Source: Anastrepha obliqua (Eukaryota > Arthropoda > Insecta > Diptera > Tephritidae). From it: a DNA stretch of 64,000 nucleotides. Within the stretch, counting starts at the first letter, position 1. Every line of letters begins with the position of its first letter. The notes under the pieces are model-generated. The model was not told where the DNA came from. It was given only the letters and a program-made list of their open reading frames with translations, and did not search any database. A program made the translations under genes and the position numbers. This document shows positions 22,740-34,472 of this stretch, piece after piece. The stretch covers positions 121,847,792 through 121,911,791 of the forward strand of contig NC_072892.1 of the NCBI RefSeq assembly GCF_027943255.1, written 5' to 3'.

Positions 22740-23633
22740 GTAGTCGACATTCGTTTGAAGCGTAAAGATACTTTTTATCTGAGTGAGTGTTGCCGACGCT
22801 TTCAAAGGGGCTATTTCGAAGTTAGTGATAAAGATCGAACAAGCGAAGGGACACCGAAAAAATTCGAATATACTAAAATACAACAAGTATTGAATGAAGA
22901 CGCATGTCGAGCCCTTGATATATGCCCACAGAGTTAGATGTTGACAGGTCAACCGTCGGTAAATGTTTCCACGCGATGGGAATGTTCCAGAAAGCAGGTA
23001 ACTGAGTGCCACATCAATTGAAGGAAAGGAAAGAAAAGATTTTTTGCATCGTATCACCACTGGCGATGAAAAATGGATCTATTATGATAACTCTAAGCAT
23101 CGAAAATATTGGAGCCTGCCAGATGAATCACGTTCATCGACAGGGGAAAAAAATATTCATGCTTTATTGATCAGGGGATTAGAAGAGTGTCATCTATTAT
23201 GAACCCCTAAACGATCTGAAACCATCACTGGCGATTGTTACCGACTAGACTAATGCGTTTGAATCGAGCTCTCGAACAAAAGCGGTCGGAATGGGAGGGT
23301 AGACATGACAAACTGATTTTGCTGCATAACAACGACAGGCCGCACGTTGCTAAATTGGTCCAGAAATATTTAGAGGGACTGAAATGGGAAATCTTGCCCC
23401 ACCCGCCGCATTCGCCAGACATTGCATCTTCGGATTACGACCTGTTCCGATCAATACAGTCAGCCCTTATTGGAGAGCGTTTCACTTCTTACGAGAGCAT
23501 CGCTTACTGGCTCAAAGAATGGATCAAGTCAAAAGAACTCGACTTTTTCATCAGAGAAATCCGTATGCTGCCTGAAAGATGGAGTAAAGTTGTAGCTTCC
23601 AATGGCACATATGTACTTCACATAATTGTTTAA
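22740..23633 (+). pseudogene. mauritiana-like mariner relic
   Basis: Related to the intact copies: CRRFQRGYFEVSDKD, then EKWIYYDNSKHRKYWSLPDE in broken frames, and an open 3' part at 23235-23633 with LLHNNDRPHVA (second catalytic Asp now Asn), HSPDIASSDYDLF and ERWSKVVASNG. Several stops and frameshifts. Older and much more diverged than copies A and B. Confidence 0.75.
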
Positions 23634-23684
23634 ATAATTCGTAACTTTGGCTAAGAAAGGACGGAAACTTATTCCCATACCCAA

Positions 23685-23910
23685 TACAATAATAGCGGTC
23701 GCTCCTCGGCAGGCAATCTCAAACCTCCGAGTGTATTTCTGCCATGAAAAAGCTCCTCATAAAAATATCTGCCGTTCGGAGTCGGCTTGAAACTGTAGGT
23801 CCCTCCATTTGTGGAACAACATCAAGACGCACACCACAAATAGGAGGAGGAGCTCGGCCAAACACCTAACAGAAGTGTACGCGCCAATTATTATTATTAT
23901 TTATTATAAT
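23685..23910 (+). mobile_element. SINE, 5' truncated
   Basis: Body and tail of the main SINE from 'taatagcggtcgctcctcgg' to 'gtacgcgccaattatt', ending in a (TTA)n-like tail. No A/B boxes. Confidence 0.8.
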
Positions 23911-24028
23911 ACAATAATTTTTGACAAATCCACTTTTATTTCTTTTAGTTTGAGTAAAAACTTGGAAATCAAAAAAATATCTCCTTGTCTCTATTCATTT
24001 TTTCTACACTGTAGGCGTATAGTCTTAC

Positions 24029-24193
24029 CGCATCTGTAATGATGATATCGCGCGTTTGACGCACGTTAATAAACGCCGCAACCATAAACGTGGATCCTCG
24101 CAGCTGCAACTCCAACTGCCAGCAACACAATGCACTTAGCAGCAACACCAACAACGATTCAACGATGTTGCAACCAACGATGGTGACTGCCAT
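24029..24193 (-). CDS. inferred exon 1 of acid lipase 2 (signal peptide)
   Basis: 55 codons from ATG at 24193, with a hydrophobic segment (VESLLVLLLSALCCW) and ending in IITDA, then donor GCG|gtaaga at 24028. Joined in phase 0 to exon 2 it reads ITDA-VKRIRRDGYPVE, exactly the junction expected in this lipase family, where a short linker precedes the GYPVE block. The lipase 1 first exon is likewise a signal peptide ending in phase 0. The implied intron is 24028-13607, 10.4 kb, filled with transposons. This is inference: transcript data would settle it. A rival donor at about 13795 (gtaagt) would follow a peptide without a signal sequence. Confidence 0.6.
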
Positions 24194-26049
24194 AACGCGT
24201 GCGCGTTTTGAAGATGCTGCGATTGATGCCGTTGATGTCCGTTGCTAGTTAAACGCGCTCAGTATGTGATTAAGGCGAGTGGTCAAGATGACGCAGAATG
24301 ACATATTGGACTTTTTTAATATGCAGCGCGTAACGAATTCTACCCGTATAAGTGGCAGCCAACACACTTTGCTTGGCTAACAGCAGCTTTTGTTGCAGCT
24401 ACTGCCGCGGTGCTTAGTGTGTCGGCTATGAGGCGCAAGGAAGTATCAGCAATAAGTTTCACAAATATTTTATTTCTATCACAATCGCTATAAAAGTCAA
24501 AAGTGGCTTCACTTCGCATATGAAATAAAAATAAAGGTTTAGCGTTGGGGTTAAGTGTCAACACTAAATGGTACTTCAATCTTCGATCTCACAGCAGGTT
24601 ATATGAACATTTGTATGTACGTATGTTTGTATGAGTACTGGACGAGTTGACTGCTATTATTACTTTTCACTTTTCACGTTTTTTGCTACTTATTGACTTT
24701 CTTCTACTTGTGTAGAGTTTTGTTTTAATTTTTGCTTTTTGATTTTTCTTTTGTTTTTGCACTTTCATTGGCGGTTTGTAACTTTTTTCGCTCGCAGGAA
24801 AAGGTGAAACCTCCAAATCGGTAACATGTATGAATTCCGGGATCGCATTGAAACAAAAGTTGGTAGAGTCGCGTTGCCTGAACGATTGTCGTGCGCGCAC
24901 TGCTGTCTATAGACTGACTGACTTGGTGCCTCGATCGCCGTATCACCAAAGCCACAGGGGTATTCCATGTACTCCAGCTGATGTGAAGCGCTTCTCTCCG
25001 CTGCTGCTTCATGTACGGCACTCGTAGAGACATTTACTGTGCTCATTACGTGCATTACCTTCATTTCGCCCGCTTTAGCCCGCATCCAAGCGCGCATTTA
25101 ATTCATAAACTCAGCCAATATGTGTGTTTACGTTCGCATTCATCGATTTGCAATGAGAATGGCTCGCCCCGGCCAACGAGCCGGCTAGCGTTACACGGCG
25201 GCTGTGACTCAACCACGTGTAGTGGCGCTTCCATTTGTCCAACGTAATTCGCTCGCCGCTGTCACTTGGCTTTTACTTTAGCTCTCTGGCGTTGGTTGCG
25301 TGGAAAAAGGGGGGTACACACTCCACCTCCTCTGAAATGCAATAACCAGTTGTCTGGCATTTTGACTGCGCACGTCACAGCGCGATTTGTTTAGGATGCG
25401 CTTACGATGCGTCCACTGACTTAGTGCGCTGACTCGGTGACTCGGTAACACGGTTACATGCTTCAACTGCCTTGACGCGTTACGTTAATTGCCGGTTATT
25501 TCGATTGTACATTTGTTTATTTGCCGACAGCTTACGCAGTTTGCTCATACTTGTCAACGCGTAGCATTGAAGTAATTTAATTTCATCAATAAGCGTTTAA
25601 GTCTTTGCGCCGGCGCGCCGACTTTTGCGCTCTCTAGTCAATATGCGCTTTCTTTATTTAGCCTTAGGTACATATTTACATATTTTTTTGCACACACTTA
25701 CATATATACATATACACACCTTTTTATGTCAACTTATGCGCTTATTATTTAAGTGGAACACTGTGTCATTGCTGGACAGCCTGCGTCCATCTCCCCAACA
25801 GCTTCATCTTGATCCATGCGTCTTTAAGATTTACTTGCTATGCGTAATTTGATCATGTCACAAGCCATAAGTCACAAGCAGTTCATTATTTGTATATGTA
25901 ATTACATTAGGCCGGGTCAGCCTTCATACCAAAAATTTTGTAAATCGCAAATGCTTTAAAACGAGAGTTTCTATGCAAAAAAAAGGCTTTGTTTATATTC
26001 CACACGACCAATGAGCTTATTATTGAAGCTATTATTCATTCAATTAACA
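24194..26049. other. upstream region of lipase 2, mostly unique
   Basis: Less AT-rich than its surroundings and free of recognised repeats. On the - strand 'tattaaaaaagtcc' and an initiator-like 'tcattc' near 24300 are a possible core promoter for the exon at 24193, with short spacing. Overlapping - strand frames at 24667-25097 match nothing known. It may hold regulatory sequence. Confidence 0.35.
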
Positions 26050-26295
26050 TTTTTGGGTGTTTGGCTGATCCCCTTCTCTAATTTGTCGTATGAGCCTTGA
26101 TGTATTCCACAAAATGAAGACACCTATGGTTTTATGCCACCTCCGAACGGCAGATGAATTTTTTGAGGAGCTTTCTCATCGCAGAAATACACTCGAAGCT
26201 TTGCCATTGTCTGCCACGGAGCAACCGTCATTAGAAAAAAGTTTATATTTCAATTGCACTTTCGAATTGTAGTGGCGCACAAACACATTAGGTCA
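26050..26295 (-). mobile_element. diverged SINE copy
   Basis: Antisense SINE body ('gaggagctttctcatcgcag', 'tgccattgtctgccacgg') ending in a changed head region. Confidence 0.65.
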
Positions 26296-26317
26296 TGGCT
26301 CTGTTTTTGTGGATTCT

Positions 26318-26740
26318 TCTTCTTCTTGATTGGCATTTTAACCACTTAAGCGATTTTCGTCGAGTTTAACAAAGTGCACCAGTCGTTTCTTTCTCATTCT
26401 AACCGGCGCCAATTGGAAACACAAAGTGAGGCCTTCCTCTTCCTTTACTACCACCAGCAGGTACCGCATCGAATGCTTTTAGATCCCAGCCAACGACCAA
26501 CAACCAACGCTGGATCTTTATTCGCTGGACTATGTCTATGGCGTCATAAAGCTCATACAGCTCATTACTCTATCGTCTACGATACCCAATGTCGCTAACG
26601 TGCAAAAGTCCAACAATCTTCCGTTTAATCTTTCTCTCAAATACTCTAACGGATGTTATCAACGTCTAAGATTTTGCACCATACGATAGGACGGGTATGA
26701 TGAGAGCCTTCATTGTTCACCAGGTTTTACTGGTTTTTCG
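26318..26740 (-). mobile_element. LINE RT C-terminal relic
   Basis: Antisense relatives of 6020-6320: 'accgcatcgaatgctttt', 'gctcatacagctcatt', 'acgataggacgggtatgatg' (reverse reads a MPVLSYGA-type block). Followed by decayed sequence. Confidence 0.55.
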
Positions 26741-27709
26741 CTTCTGGTCTCACCAACAACACAACATCATCTTCACTCCCTGAACTCCATGACTTGGGAG
26801 TTGATGTGCCGTGTTTGCTGGCAGGCTTCCCATATAATGTCCTGCTTTTAGGGTTATCATGCAGCTTGCCCTAGCATCTCCAATACTTAAGTGCAACTAT
26901 AGAGCAGCCAATTTCTTACCAACAGCTATTTTCGATTGTGTCAGCACACAAGTTGGTTTAAAAATATTGAAGGCAGCACTCATTAACCAGTAGAGGAATC
27001 AAGGTTTATACACGATTTAAATATTTTAGCTTTCATTTGAGCAAACACAACATTTTATTTCCATATTTTACCTCTTTTTTGTTGACAAGCCGTTTGAAGT
27101 TGACCTGTTACTAAAATTTTTTGCAAAGGACGGAACTGAATATCGTCCAGCGATAAAATTATGTGTTTTAGAAAGTTTATAAGGTACAGAAATTTGTAAA
27201 AAATATGGTAAAAGTGTTAAAGGAATCTGCACTCATATATGAGTCTCTCTCATGTATGGGGTTTAGAGTTGAAGCGTGGTATAAGCGTTGAGAGTAACCC
27301 ACTTGGTGGACATCCAGCACCAGAAATTATTAAACCTGATGTCTGGTGCATGAAATTGTTTGTGGAGATCCAAGTTTGACTATATGTGAAATTTCGGATA
27401 CAATAAACGAATACGCCATATTTCGCGTGAAGAAAAGTGTGAACTTAGGAAAAAGTGTCCGGTAATTAAAGTTGCATACAATAAGAACTCAACAAAAATA
27501 TTTAGCAGAGTTTCCGCAAAATCATTACAGAGATGATGTAAAGTTATGGGAGAGCCTGGATTATGTAAGTGTCTTGAAGTTGAGATTTTGTAATAAAATA
27601 AGGTTATTTGAAACTGCAAACCCTTTTACTTTTGCTTTCCGACATTTAATATTGTGCCCTACGTACGGCTTCCCATGATTCTGATTTTTATTTAATACTA
27701 ATCAGTACC
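26741..27709. other. no gene recognised
   Basis: 27100-27480 has faint transposase-like text (GGHPAPEIIKP) that I could not assign. Otherwise AT-rich. Confidence 0.3.
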
Positions 27710-29840
27710 ATTTTTAAAGATTATAAATACATGAAACTTCCCAAAAGCCTTCGATAAAGTCTCCCCATATGATTTTCGTAACTAAATTGGTATTTCTTGG
27801 TTTTCATTCGACTTTCCTTGATTGGATGCGATCCTATTTAATAAAGAGTTAGTTATCGATGGGGATTCTTCGAAACAGTTTATTACCACCTCTGCCGTAC
27901 CTAAGAGCAATATTTTAATATAGGATCTTTGTTATTTGTACTAGTAATGAATTCATACTGATATCTGTTCGAGTTTTACCTTTGGTAATCTTCTTCTCTT
28001 TGCTGATGACCTAAAAGTTTATGCTGAACTAAGAAATTCTAGTGATTCAGCCGGCCTACACTACATTCTGTGCTGAATAGTCAATTTTCCTGGTGCCTTA
28101 TGCGTTTATTTCTTGATATTGAAAAATATCATAAAACCAGATTTTCAAAATTTCAAAGCACCCTTAATGGATCTTTTATTACCCTTAATGCCTCTTATTT
28201 ATTTAAAGAGAAACAATTATCGGCTTATCATCCATTTTGCCAAAGAGTACCTGCTTAATCATCAAAATTTATTTTGTCGCCTTGAAAATAGGTTCCATTC
28301 GAAGCAATACACATATGCCAACGATTAGTCTAGTCATCCAAGCACCTTTTAAATGCATTTGAAGAGATCTTCTTCAGCTTCTTCAGCGAATTCTTCTTAA
28401 TAGCCTGTATCGACTCAAAGTGGCGTCCGCGGAGTGGCAATATAAGTTTTAGGAAAAGGAAATCGTCGCAGGAAGCTATCATAAATCCAGTGAATACAGT
28501 GGTTATTCGTTGATATTTATCGAGTTTTTGATCAAAAAAGGATTCACAATATGAACCTTGTGAGACGATGCGTTACCATGGTGCAAGATCCATGAGTTTT
28601 CTTTCCACAAATTAGGCCGCTTCCTACGCACATTCTCTCTCAAACGTCGCATAACTTCCACATAATATTCTCTATTTACCGTAGAACCATTTGGAACGAA
28701 TTCCGAGTGCACAACACAATGATAATCAAAGAAAACAAGTTTTTGACCGAGTTTGGGTTTCGGCTCATGTGGATAACGCCAATCAGCCGCCTGTGGACTG
28801 AACGTTGGGTCCGAATTCACTTGCTGAAGCATTGTCTTCAGCCACCTTCTTCCGATGAATTTTTTGAAAGAAATTCAACTTTCTTTGAACGAGTCGAGTA
28901 GCCACGCGTCTCATGCCCAATTGATGGTGTAAAATGTTGCGAATTGTACCTCCCTCAAACTTAAATGATGGTTTTCCAGCACCCTTGATTTTGTCGACTT
29001 ATTCATCGGTTGAAGACGTTGATGGGGGACCAGATCGGGGCAAATCTTCCACGACTTTCCGGGCCTCTGCAAAAGCCTTATACCACTTGTAGACCCGTGT
29101 TTCTGATAAAGCACAGTCGCCATAGGCTTTCTGCAACATTTTCAACGATTCGGCACTCGAAATCTCGTTCAAAACACTAAATTTAACACAAATTCTTTGT
29201 TCGATACTTTTATCCATAGTGAAAATCGCAGAGCACACCTGCGGTTGACTGATATAATTAAATGCCAAAAACAAGCTAATTCACAGATCACGCTCAAACT
29301 CTGCGACACTATAGAGGACAGTTGTACCAATATTCCGAAAAAAAAATTTAGACACACATATGTGTAACGCGCGCTTCTTAAATGAACACTTCCCGATATT
29401 TTTTTGACAGAATGTATTAATTATACAAATCTTGCTTCGTGTGATGTGATTACAGATTTAGGGGCTTTCTTTGATTCAAGGCTCAACTTTATCATCAATT
29501 TTTGGGCGTTTCGCACTACATTCACTATATTTCTCAGGCCCGAAACCATCATATGAATCTCGCTGTGGATTGATTCGTCTTTTCCCTTTAAGTGACAGAG
29601 GGGCTCTTCAGGCAGTATCGTTTATCTTTGATCTGGCCCTTAATGGCGAAATCGACTGTCCGTCTCTTCTAGAAAGAATACAGTTGAATGCTCGTTGCAG
29701 ACATTTTCATCGTTTTACGATTTTTCGCGTTAACGTTAATTATCTCTCAACCTTTTTGTATTTTGACCTTTCTGGGGTCAAACAGGTATTTCAAATAAGA
29801 GTAAAAAATCACTTTCTCTGTAACAAATCAAAATAATACT
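27710..29840 (+). mobile_element. Jockey-like LINE relic, interrupted
   Basis: 27740-28070 carries decayed reverse transcriptase (KAFDKVSPYDF, LLFADDLKVYAELRNSSDS with the catalytic ADD), continuing LDIEKYHKTRFSKFQSTLN to about 28170. The ORF2 C-terminus resumes at 29450-29760 (DLGAFFDSRLNF; PSYESRCGLIRLFPLSDR; SLLERIQLNA). The gap contains a mariner relic on the opposite strand. Stops and frameshifts throughout. Confidence 0.65.
28285..29260 (-). pseudogene. mariner relic inside the Jockey-like LINE
   Basis: Antisense N-terminus at 29210-28999 (EQRICVKFSVLNEISSAESL, KMLQKAYGDCALSETRVYKW, DLPRSGPPST) and catalytic part at 28832-28503 (LVFFDYHCVVHSEFVPNG, WILHHGNASSHK, second Asp changed to Gly). 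The middle is missing. Dead. Confidence 0.7.
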
Positions 29841-29841
29841 T

Positions 29842-30000
29842 TGGCGGCCACCGTGACCGAATGGGTTGGTGCGTGACTACCATCCGGAATTCAGAGAGCG
29901 AACGTCGGTTCGAATCACGGTGAAACACCAAAATTAAGAAAAACATTTTTCTAATAGCTGTCGCCCCTCGGCAGGCAATGGCAAACCTTCGAGTCAGTAT
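29842..30000 (+). mobile_element. SINE, 5' half with Pol III boxes
   Basis: Starts 'ggcggccaccgtgaccgaat', B box 'ggttcgaatcacgg', then body to 'ggcaaaccttcgagtc', where it stops. A good copy of the tRNA-like head. Confidence 0.8.
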
Positions 30001-30097
30001 TGCCAGAACCAATCGCAGTAGCGTACTAAAGCGATGATCAAAAAAGTAATAGATTGCTGTACTCCGTAATAGGAGTCTAAGCTAAATTAAAAAAAAA

Positions 30098-30270
30098 AAA
30101 CATTTTTCCAATAGCGGTTGCCCCTCGGCGGGCAATGGCAAACCGCCGAGTGTATTTCAGCCATGAAAAAGCTCCTCATAAAAAATATCTGCCGTTCGGA
30201 ATCGGCTTGAAACTGTAGGTCCCTCCCACAAATAGGAAAAGGAGCTCGGCCAAACACCTAACAGAAGTCT
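30098..30270 (+). mobile_element. SINE, 5' truncated
   Basis: Body from 'ccaatagcggttgcccctcgg' region to 'ggccaaacacctaacagaag'; lacks a 20-base segment near 'ccatttgtggaacaac'. Preceded by an A-run. Confidence 0.75.
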
Positions 30271-31065
30271 AATTTTCGTTTAATAATGAATCTGCAAGAC
30301 AAAATACGGATTCCTTCTTATACATACATGTAGATATTCTTTTATATTAAATTCTTGTTCATGGTCCATTGAAAAAATAATCCGCAATTATTTCACGTGA
30401 GAAAATGTTCAGAAACACTCACCTTTCCATACTGATGTATCAGGATTTAATTCACTAAAACGAAAACAAAACACTCACTATCATCACAGTGACAATTCTC
30501 GAACTGAATAAACTTCTAACAAAGCAGTAAAGCTCATTCAGAAAGGCAAAGTCAAATAAACGTCATAACACAGTCAGTAACACAGGATATCACTAATTAA
30601 CATATATTCTTTCAACATTAGCGGGTTTAATATTTTAAGCCTTTATGGCCAATGCGCACGTTGCAAGTTGCAACGTGTTGTATCGTGTTGTTATACATAT
30701 TCAAAATTGACGATGTGCAGTAGCGGAGAAATTATTGTCAAAAGGGCGAATGAAACAAAAATATCTCCAGACATATGTATGTCCTTTTAGTATACATCAT
30801 GTTTACTTTTATGGCTGCTGCTCGCCCTCTCTCGTTAACAATGGGACTTACATAAGCAGCGATGGATAAAGAAGGTTTCCCAATACGTCTTTTATAAAAC
30901 ATTTTTTTCAAAATTTGGCTGAAATTGTAATTTAAAACATGAACAATTTTTTTCCTGCTTCCTCTTAGAATTGGAAATTGTAATAGATTTCATATGAAGT
31001 GTAATAGCGTAATAAACTGAGAACAAATGTAATAGATCTATTACAATTGTAATAGACTGGCAACA
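30271..31065. other. no gene; short palindromes
   Basis: Contains a palindrome at 30657-30677 (cacgttgcaa / ttgcaacgtg) and a cluster of 'gtaatag' repeats with an 18-base palindrome at 31028-31045. No ORF of note. Confidence 0.5.
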
Positions 31066-31255
31066 CTGCTTCGAGTGTATTTCTGCCATGAAAAAGCTCT
31101 TCAAAAAATATCTGCCGTTCGGAGTCGGCTTTAAACTGTAGGTCACTCCATTTGTGGAACAACATCAAGACGCACACCACAAATAGGAGGAGGAGGTCGG
31201 CCAAACACCCAAAAAGGGTGTACGCGCCAATTACATATATATATAAATATTTTTT
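31066..31255 (+). mobile_element. SINE, 5' truncated
   Basis: Body and tail from 'cttcgagtgtatttctgcc' to 'gtacgcgccaattacatat', ending in an (AT)n tail. Confidence 0.8.
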
Positions 31256-32239
31256 AATTTAGTTTCATAATTAGTAATTTCGTTAAAATTTAATTTTAGT
31301 TTGTATATTTAATATTTCTGGTTCCTTATGTTGCTCATCTAATTGTTTTATGCGAAGAAGTGATTACCTGATGAGAGGTGATAGCAGTTAAAAAAACTGT
31401 TTGATATTTTGGATCGAGCTGCGTCGCTGTCGTCCCGGTCTAATGTATACATTTTTCATAAGCTTATACGAGTGGGAAATATATTTTTATGAGAAACTTA
31501 TTTAAAGTTAAACGAACGCAATTATGATTGTGTCATCACTTACACTCTCTCTGTCAGGCACTTGCGATTCACTAAACCACTACCGTTGAAGTCTGTTGCC
31601 GTGTTTGCACGCTTTCGGATGCAATCGATGAACTACAAACGCTTGTGAATACTTATAAATATTCATATGTGTGCATATGTGTGTATGTATGTGCCACGCT
31701 GCTGCGTACTAGCGTACCTGCGACTAGTATTTACAACACTTCATGCAATAATTGTCGCGTTATGTGTCTGTAATTACGGCATTTGCTTTAGTCTCTACCC
31801 TGGTAGACATATCTAGTTCAATTAATCCGCGAATCTGCATAAGCTCACATGCCTGTATGTAGATACATATGTACTTATAGTATTAATAAGTAAGTACGCA
31901 AATCCACCTACATAAATCGCAACCGCCTAATTGTGCGATAATCGTAGACGTGCGAGGGTTAAACTTTGCTAAATGTCTGTTTATTTGCATGAACTAATTG
32001 TCACAATTGCGGGATATTAACGCGATTTTTTTTGCTTTGCACAAGTTGCCTTCTGTTTGCTGTTTGGCTGGTTGGTTGATACATGCATTCATATGTATAT
32101 ATGTACATATGTATGTAATGTATGCATGCTTAATAGCTTTTTTATGTTTGTATTCGAAACTGGTCAAGGATTGATAGACAAGATAATACAACGTTTTCTT
32201 TAAGCTTCATGGAAGTGAATAAATGTTGAACTTGAAAAA
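31256..32239. other. no gene recognised
   Basis: Unique-looking AT-rich DNA with 'catatgtatgt'-type simple repeats near 31665-31690 and 32085-32125. Confidence 0.4.
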
Positions 32240-33060
32240 ATATGAATGTGATTTTTTTTTGCCTTATTCACTCCTCTCGGGAGCATAATACCTCGACAAG
32301 ACTCTCTCATCGTACACGGTTCTGTGGTGTTGTTTTTGCACCGTCCCATGAGATGTCGGCATCTGCTAGTTCGCGCAGCATCGACCTTCTCCAATTGTTT
32401 TTTGGTCGACCGCGACCTCTGCTCCCTTGCGGCTTCCAGTCCAGTGCCATTCTCGTGATGATATCTGCTGGTTTCCTCAATATGTGACCAATCCATCGCC
32501 ACTTTCTGCGTTTGATTTGCTTAAGGATGGGTTCCTCATTCGTTAATCACCAAAGTGCGTCGTTACTGATGGTGTTTGGCCAAAATATTCTGTAGATGAT
32601 GCGGAGGCATTTGTTGATGAAGGATTGCAGCCTCTGTGTGATGGTGTTAGAGACCAGCCATGTTTCGCTTCCGTACAACAATACGAACTTCACGCATGAG
32701 TGCATGAATATTCGTAGTTTAGTGCGCCTGGAGATTTACGAACTCCCCCATACTGCATGCATTCGCCCGAATGCCGCCCTTACTTTGTTTAGCCTGCAGT
32801 AGACACCTTCATCTACCGTGATGGTGCAGCCGAGGTAGCAGAAGCTTTCGGCAAATACCACCGGGCATCCGTCAACCGATATCTGCCTTGCATTATTGTG
32901 GTTAACTCTCATGGCCTTTTCGATGTTGACCTCCAATGCGACAGTGCGTGCCAGCGCGACTAGTTTGTCTGCCTTCGCTTGCATGTCAGAGAGTTTATGA
33001 GAGAGGAGGCAGATGCCATCGGCGAAGTCCAGGTCCTCTAGATGTCTGGTGAACTAACTG
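32240..33060 (-). mobile_element. LINE reverse transcriptase C-terminal part
   Basis: Long antisense similarity to an endonuclease-RT LINE: catalytic block LDFADGICLLSH (usual ADD now ADG), FAESFCYLGCTITVDEG, a thumb region LLYGSETWLVSNTITQRLQS, IYRIFWPNTISNDALW and RKWRWIGHILRKPADIITRM. Two stop codons and small indels. 5' truncated; related to 49731-50464. Confidence 0.75.
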
Positions 33061-33469
33061 AATACTTATAATATGTATCTAAAGTTAAGGGTACATATTC
33101 GCCTCTCATGATAATTTCATTTGGCAAAACCTCATGCAGGATTCGAAATAGAAATCCTGAAATGTAATCGTATTTAGGAGCTTCGTACCAGGAACCTTTT
33201 CAACTCATAACCAACCAGAATTGACTAAAAGAAAATGATCTCATTCAGAATAAGAACACGAATTCAAATGCACTTTATTTCTTTTCGCTAATAAAAGGTA
33301 CTATCTAATTTTGTTTTAGAACAACTTTTTTACTAAATGAAACCAAAAAAAAGGAATTTTAATGATGCAAGTCTTTATTTTGATTTTTACGCGCTCCATT
33401 GCTCTGTTTGTATACTCCAGCTGCCTATAGGTCAAATATGACTGACGTACGTCGCCATTAATTCTGCGC
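33061..33469. other. no gene recognised
   Basis: AT-rich spacer between LINE and SINE; nothing recognised. Confidence 0.4.
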
Positions 33470-33690
33470 CACCTTGTAGAACTCGACCGCAGTAGCCGTT
33501 TGGTTTGTGCGTTACTATTTACTAGTCGATAAACTCCTGGAGCTAAAACCCACAGTGGACATGAAACATTGAATCATAGAATATTTTTTTCTAGTAGCGG
33601 TCGTCGTTCGGCACGCATTGGTAAACCTTCGAGTACATTTTTATTATGAAAAAAGTTCTCCATAAAATACCTACTGTTTCCGTTTATCTT
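33470..33690 (+). mobile_element. strongly diverged SINE copy
   Basis: 'cgcagtagccgtttggtttg' (head) and 'agtagcggtcgtcgttcggc', 'ggtaaaccttcgagta' (body) are in family order but altered. Confidence 0.5.
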
Positions 33691-33838
33691 TTCTGTTTTC
33701 AGCATCAGTTTCAGTTGTGATCGGGATCAATGCGAGTAGCTTAAAAATGCTGCCTTAACTCAAGTTTTTCGTGTTTCCGAGATTTCCGTGAGTAGCTAAC
33801 TTTCATGAGCATTGCTCTTTATGCCTACCTAAAGACCT

Positions 33839-34157
33839 GGCGGCCGCCGTAGCCGAATGGGTTGGTGCGTGACTACCATTCGGAAATCACAGAATGAATC
33901 ACCGTTGGAATCTCGGTGAAACACCAAAATTAAGAAAAACATTTTTCTAATAGCGGTCGCCCCTCGGCAGGCAATGGCAAACCTCCAAGTGTATTTCTGA
34001 TATGAAAAAGCTACTCATAAAAATATCTGCCGTTCGGAGTCGGCTTGAAGCTGTAGGTCCCTTCATTTGTGGAACAACATCAAGACGCACGCCACAAATA
34101 GGAGAGGCTCGGCCAAACACCCAAAAAGGGGGTACGCGCCAATTATATATATATATA
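33839..34157 (+). mobile_element. full-length tRNA-derived SINE with target duplication
   Basis: The best copy in the window. Head 'ggcggccgccgtagccgaat' with an A-box-like 'tagccgaatgggttgg', a B-box region with one change ('gttggaatctcgg'), conserved body and an (AT)n tail. The 8-base AAAGACCT occurs on both sides (33831-33838 and 34158-34165), as target-primed insertion predicts. Confidence 0.85.
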
Positions 34158-34249
34158 AAAGACCTACTTACTAAATCACGTTTTCTACGCGGAACTGTTG
34201 TGAGAACTATTACCAAGAGATCAGTTTTTATCAAATAGGTTCTTATTCT

Positions 34250-34400
34250 TCTTCTTCTTAGCATCACAGTCCTTGGTGAGTCATTGCTTCAATCACAACC
34301 TTTCGCCACCCTTCTTTATCTAAGACTACTTCCTTCCACCGCCGCACGTTCAGCTTTGCAAGGTCATCTTCAACGTCTTCGAGCCATCTCTTTCATAAAA
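34250..34400 (-). repeat. possible LINE 3' region fragment
   Basis: Antisense-looking block ('gcatcacagtccttggtgag', 'cgtcttcgagccatctcttt') resembling LINE C-terminal text seen elsewhere. Weak. Confidence 0.3.
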
Positions 34401-34472
34401 AAAGACTTCTTAAATAAAAGGTTCTTCAATGTTTGCATAATAATATATTCAAGTCCTACTTACATTTATGTA

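Noticed and set aside
23235..23633. 132-codon ORF as a functional transposase
   Set aside because: It is only the C-terminal part of a mariner, with the second catalytic Asp replaced by Asn and stops upstream.
24667..25097. Overlapping - strand ORFs (77-110 codons)
   Set aside because: Three frames are open at once in a less AT-rich stretch, which favours chance; no motif recognised.
33839..33915. tRNA gene in the SINE head
   Set aside because: A and B boxes are present but no closed acceptor stem is visible, and the same head is repeated with a common non-tRNA body.
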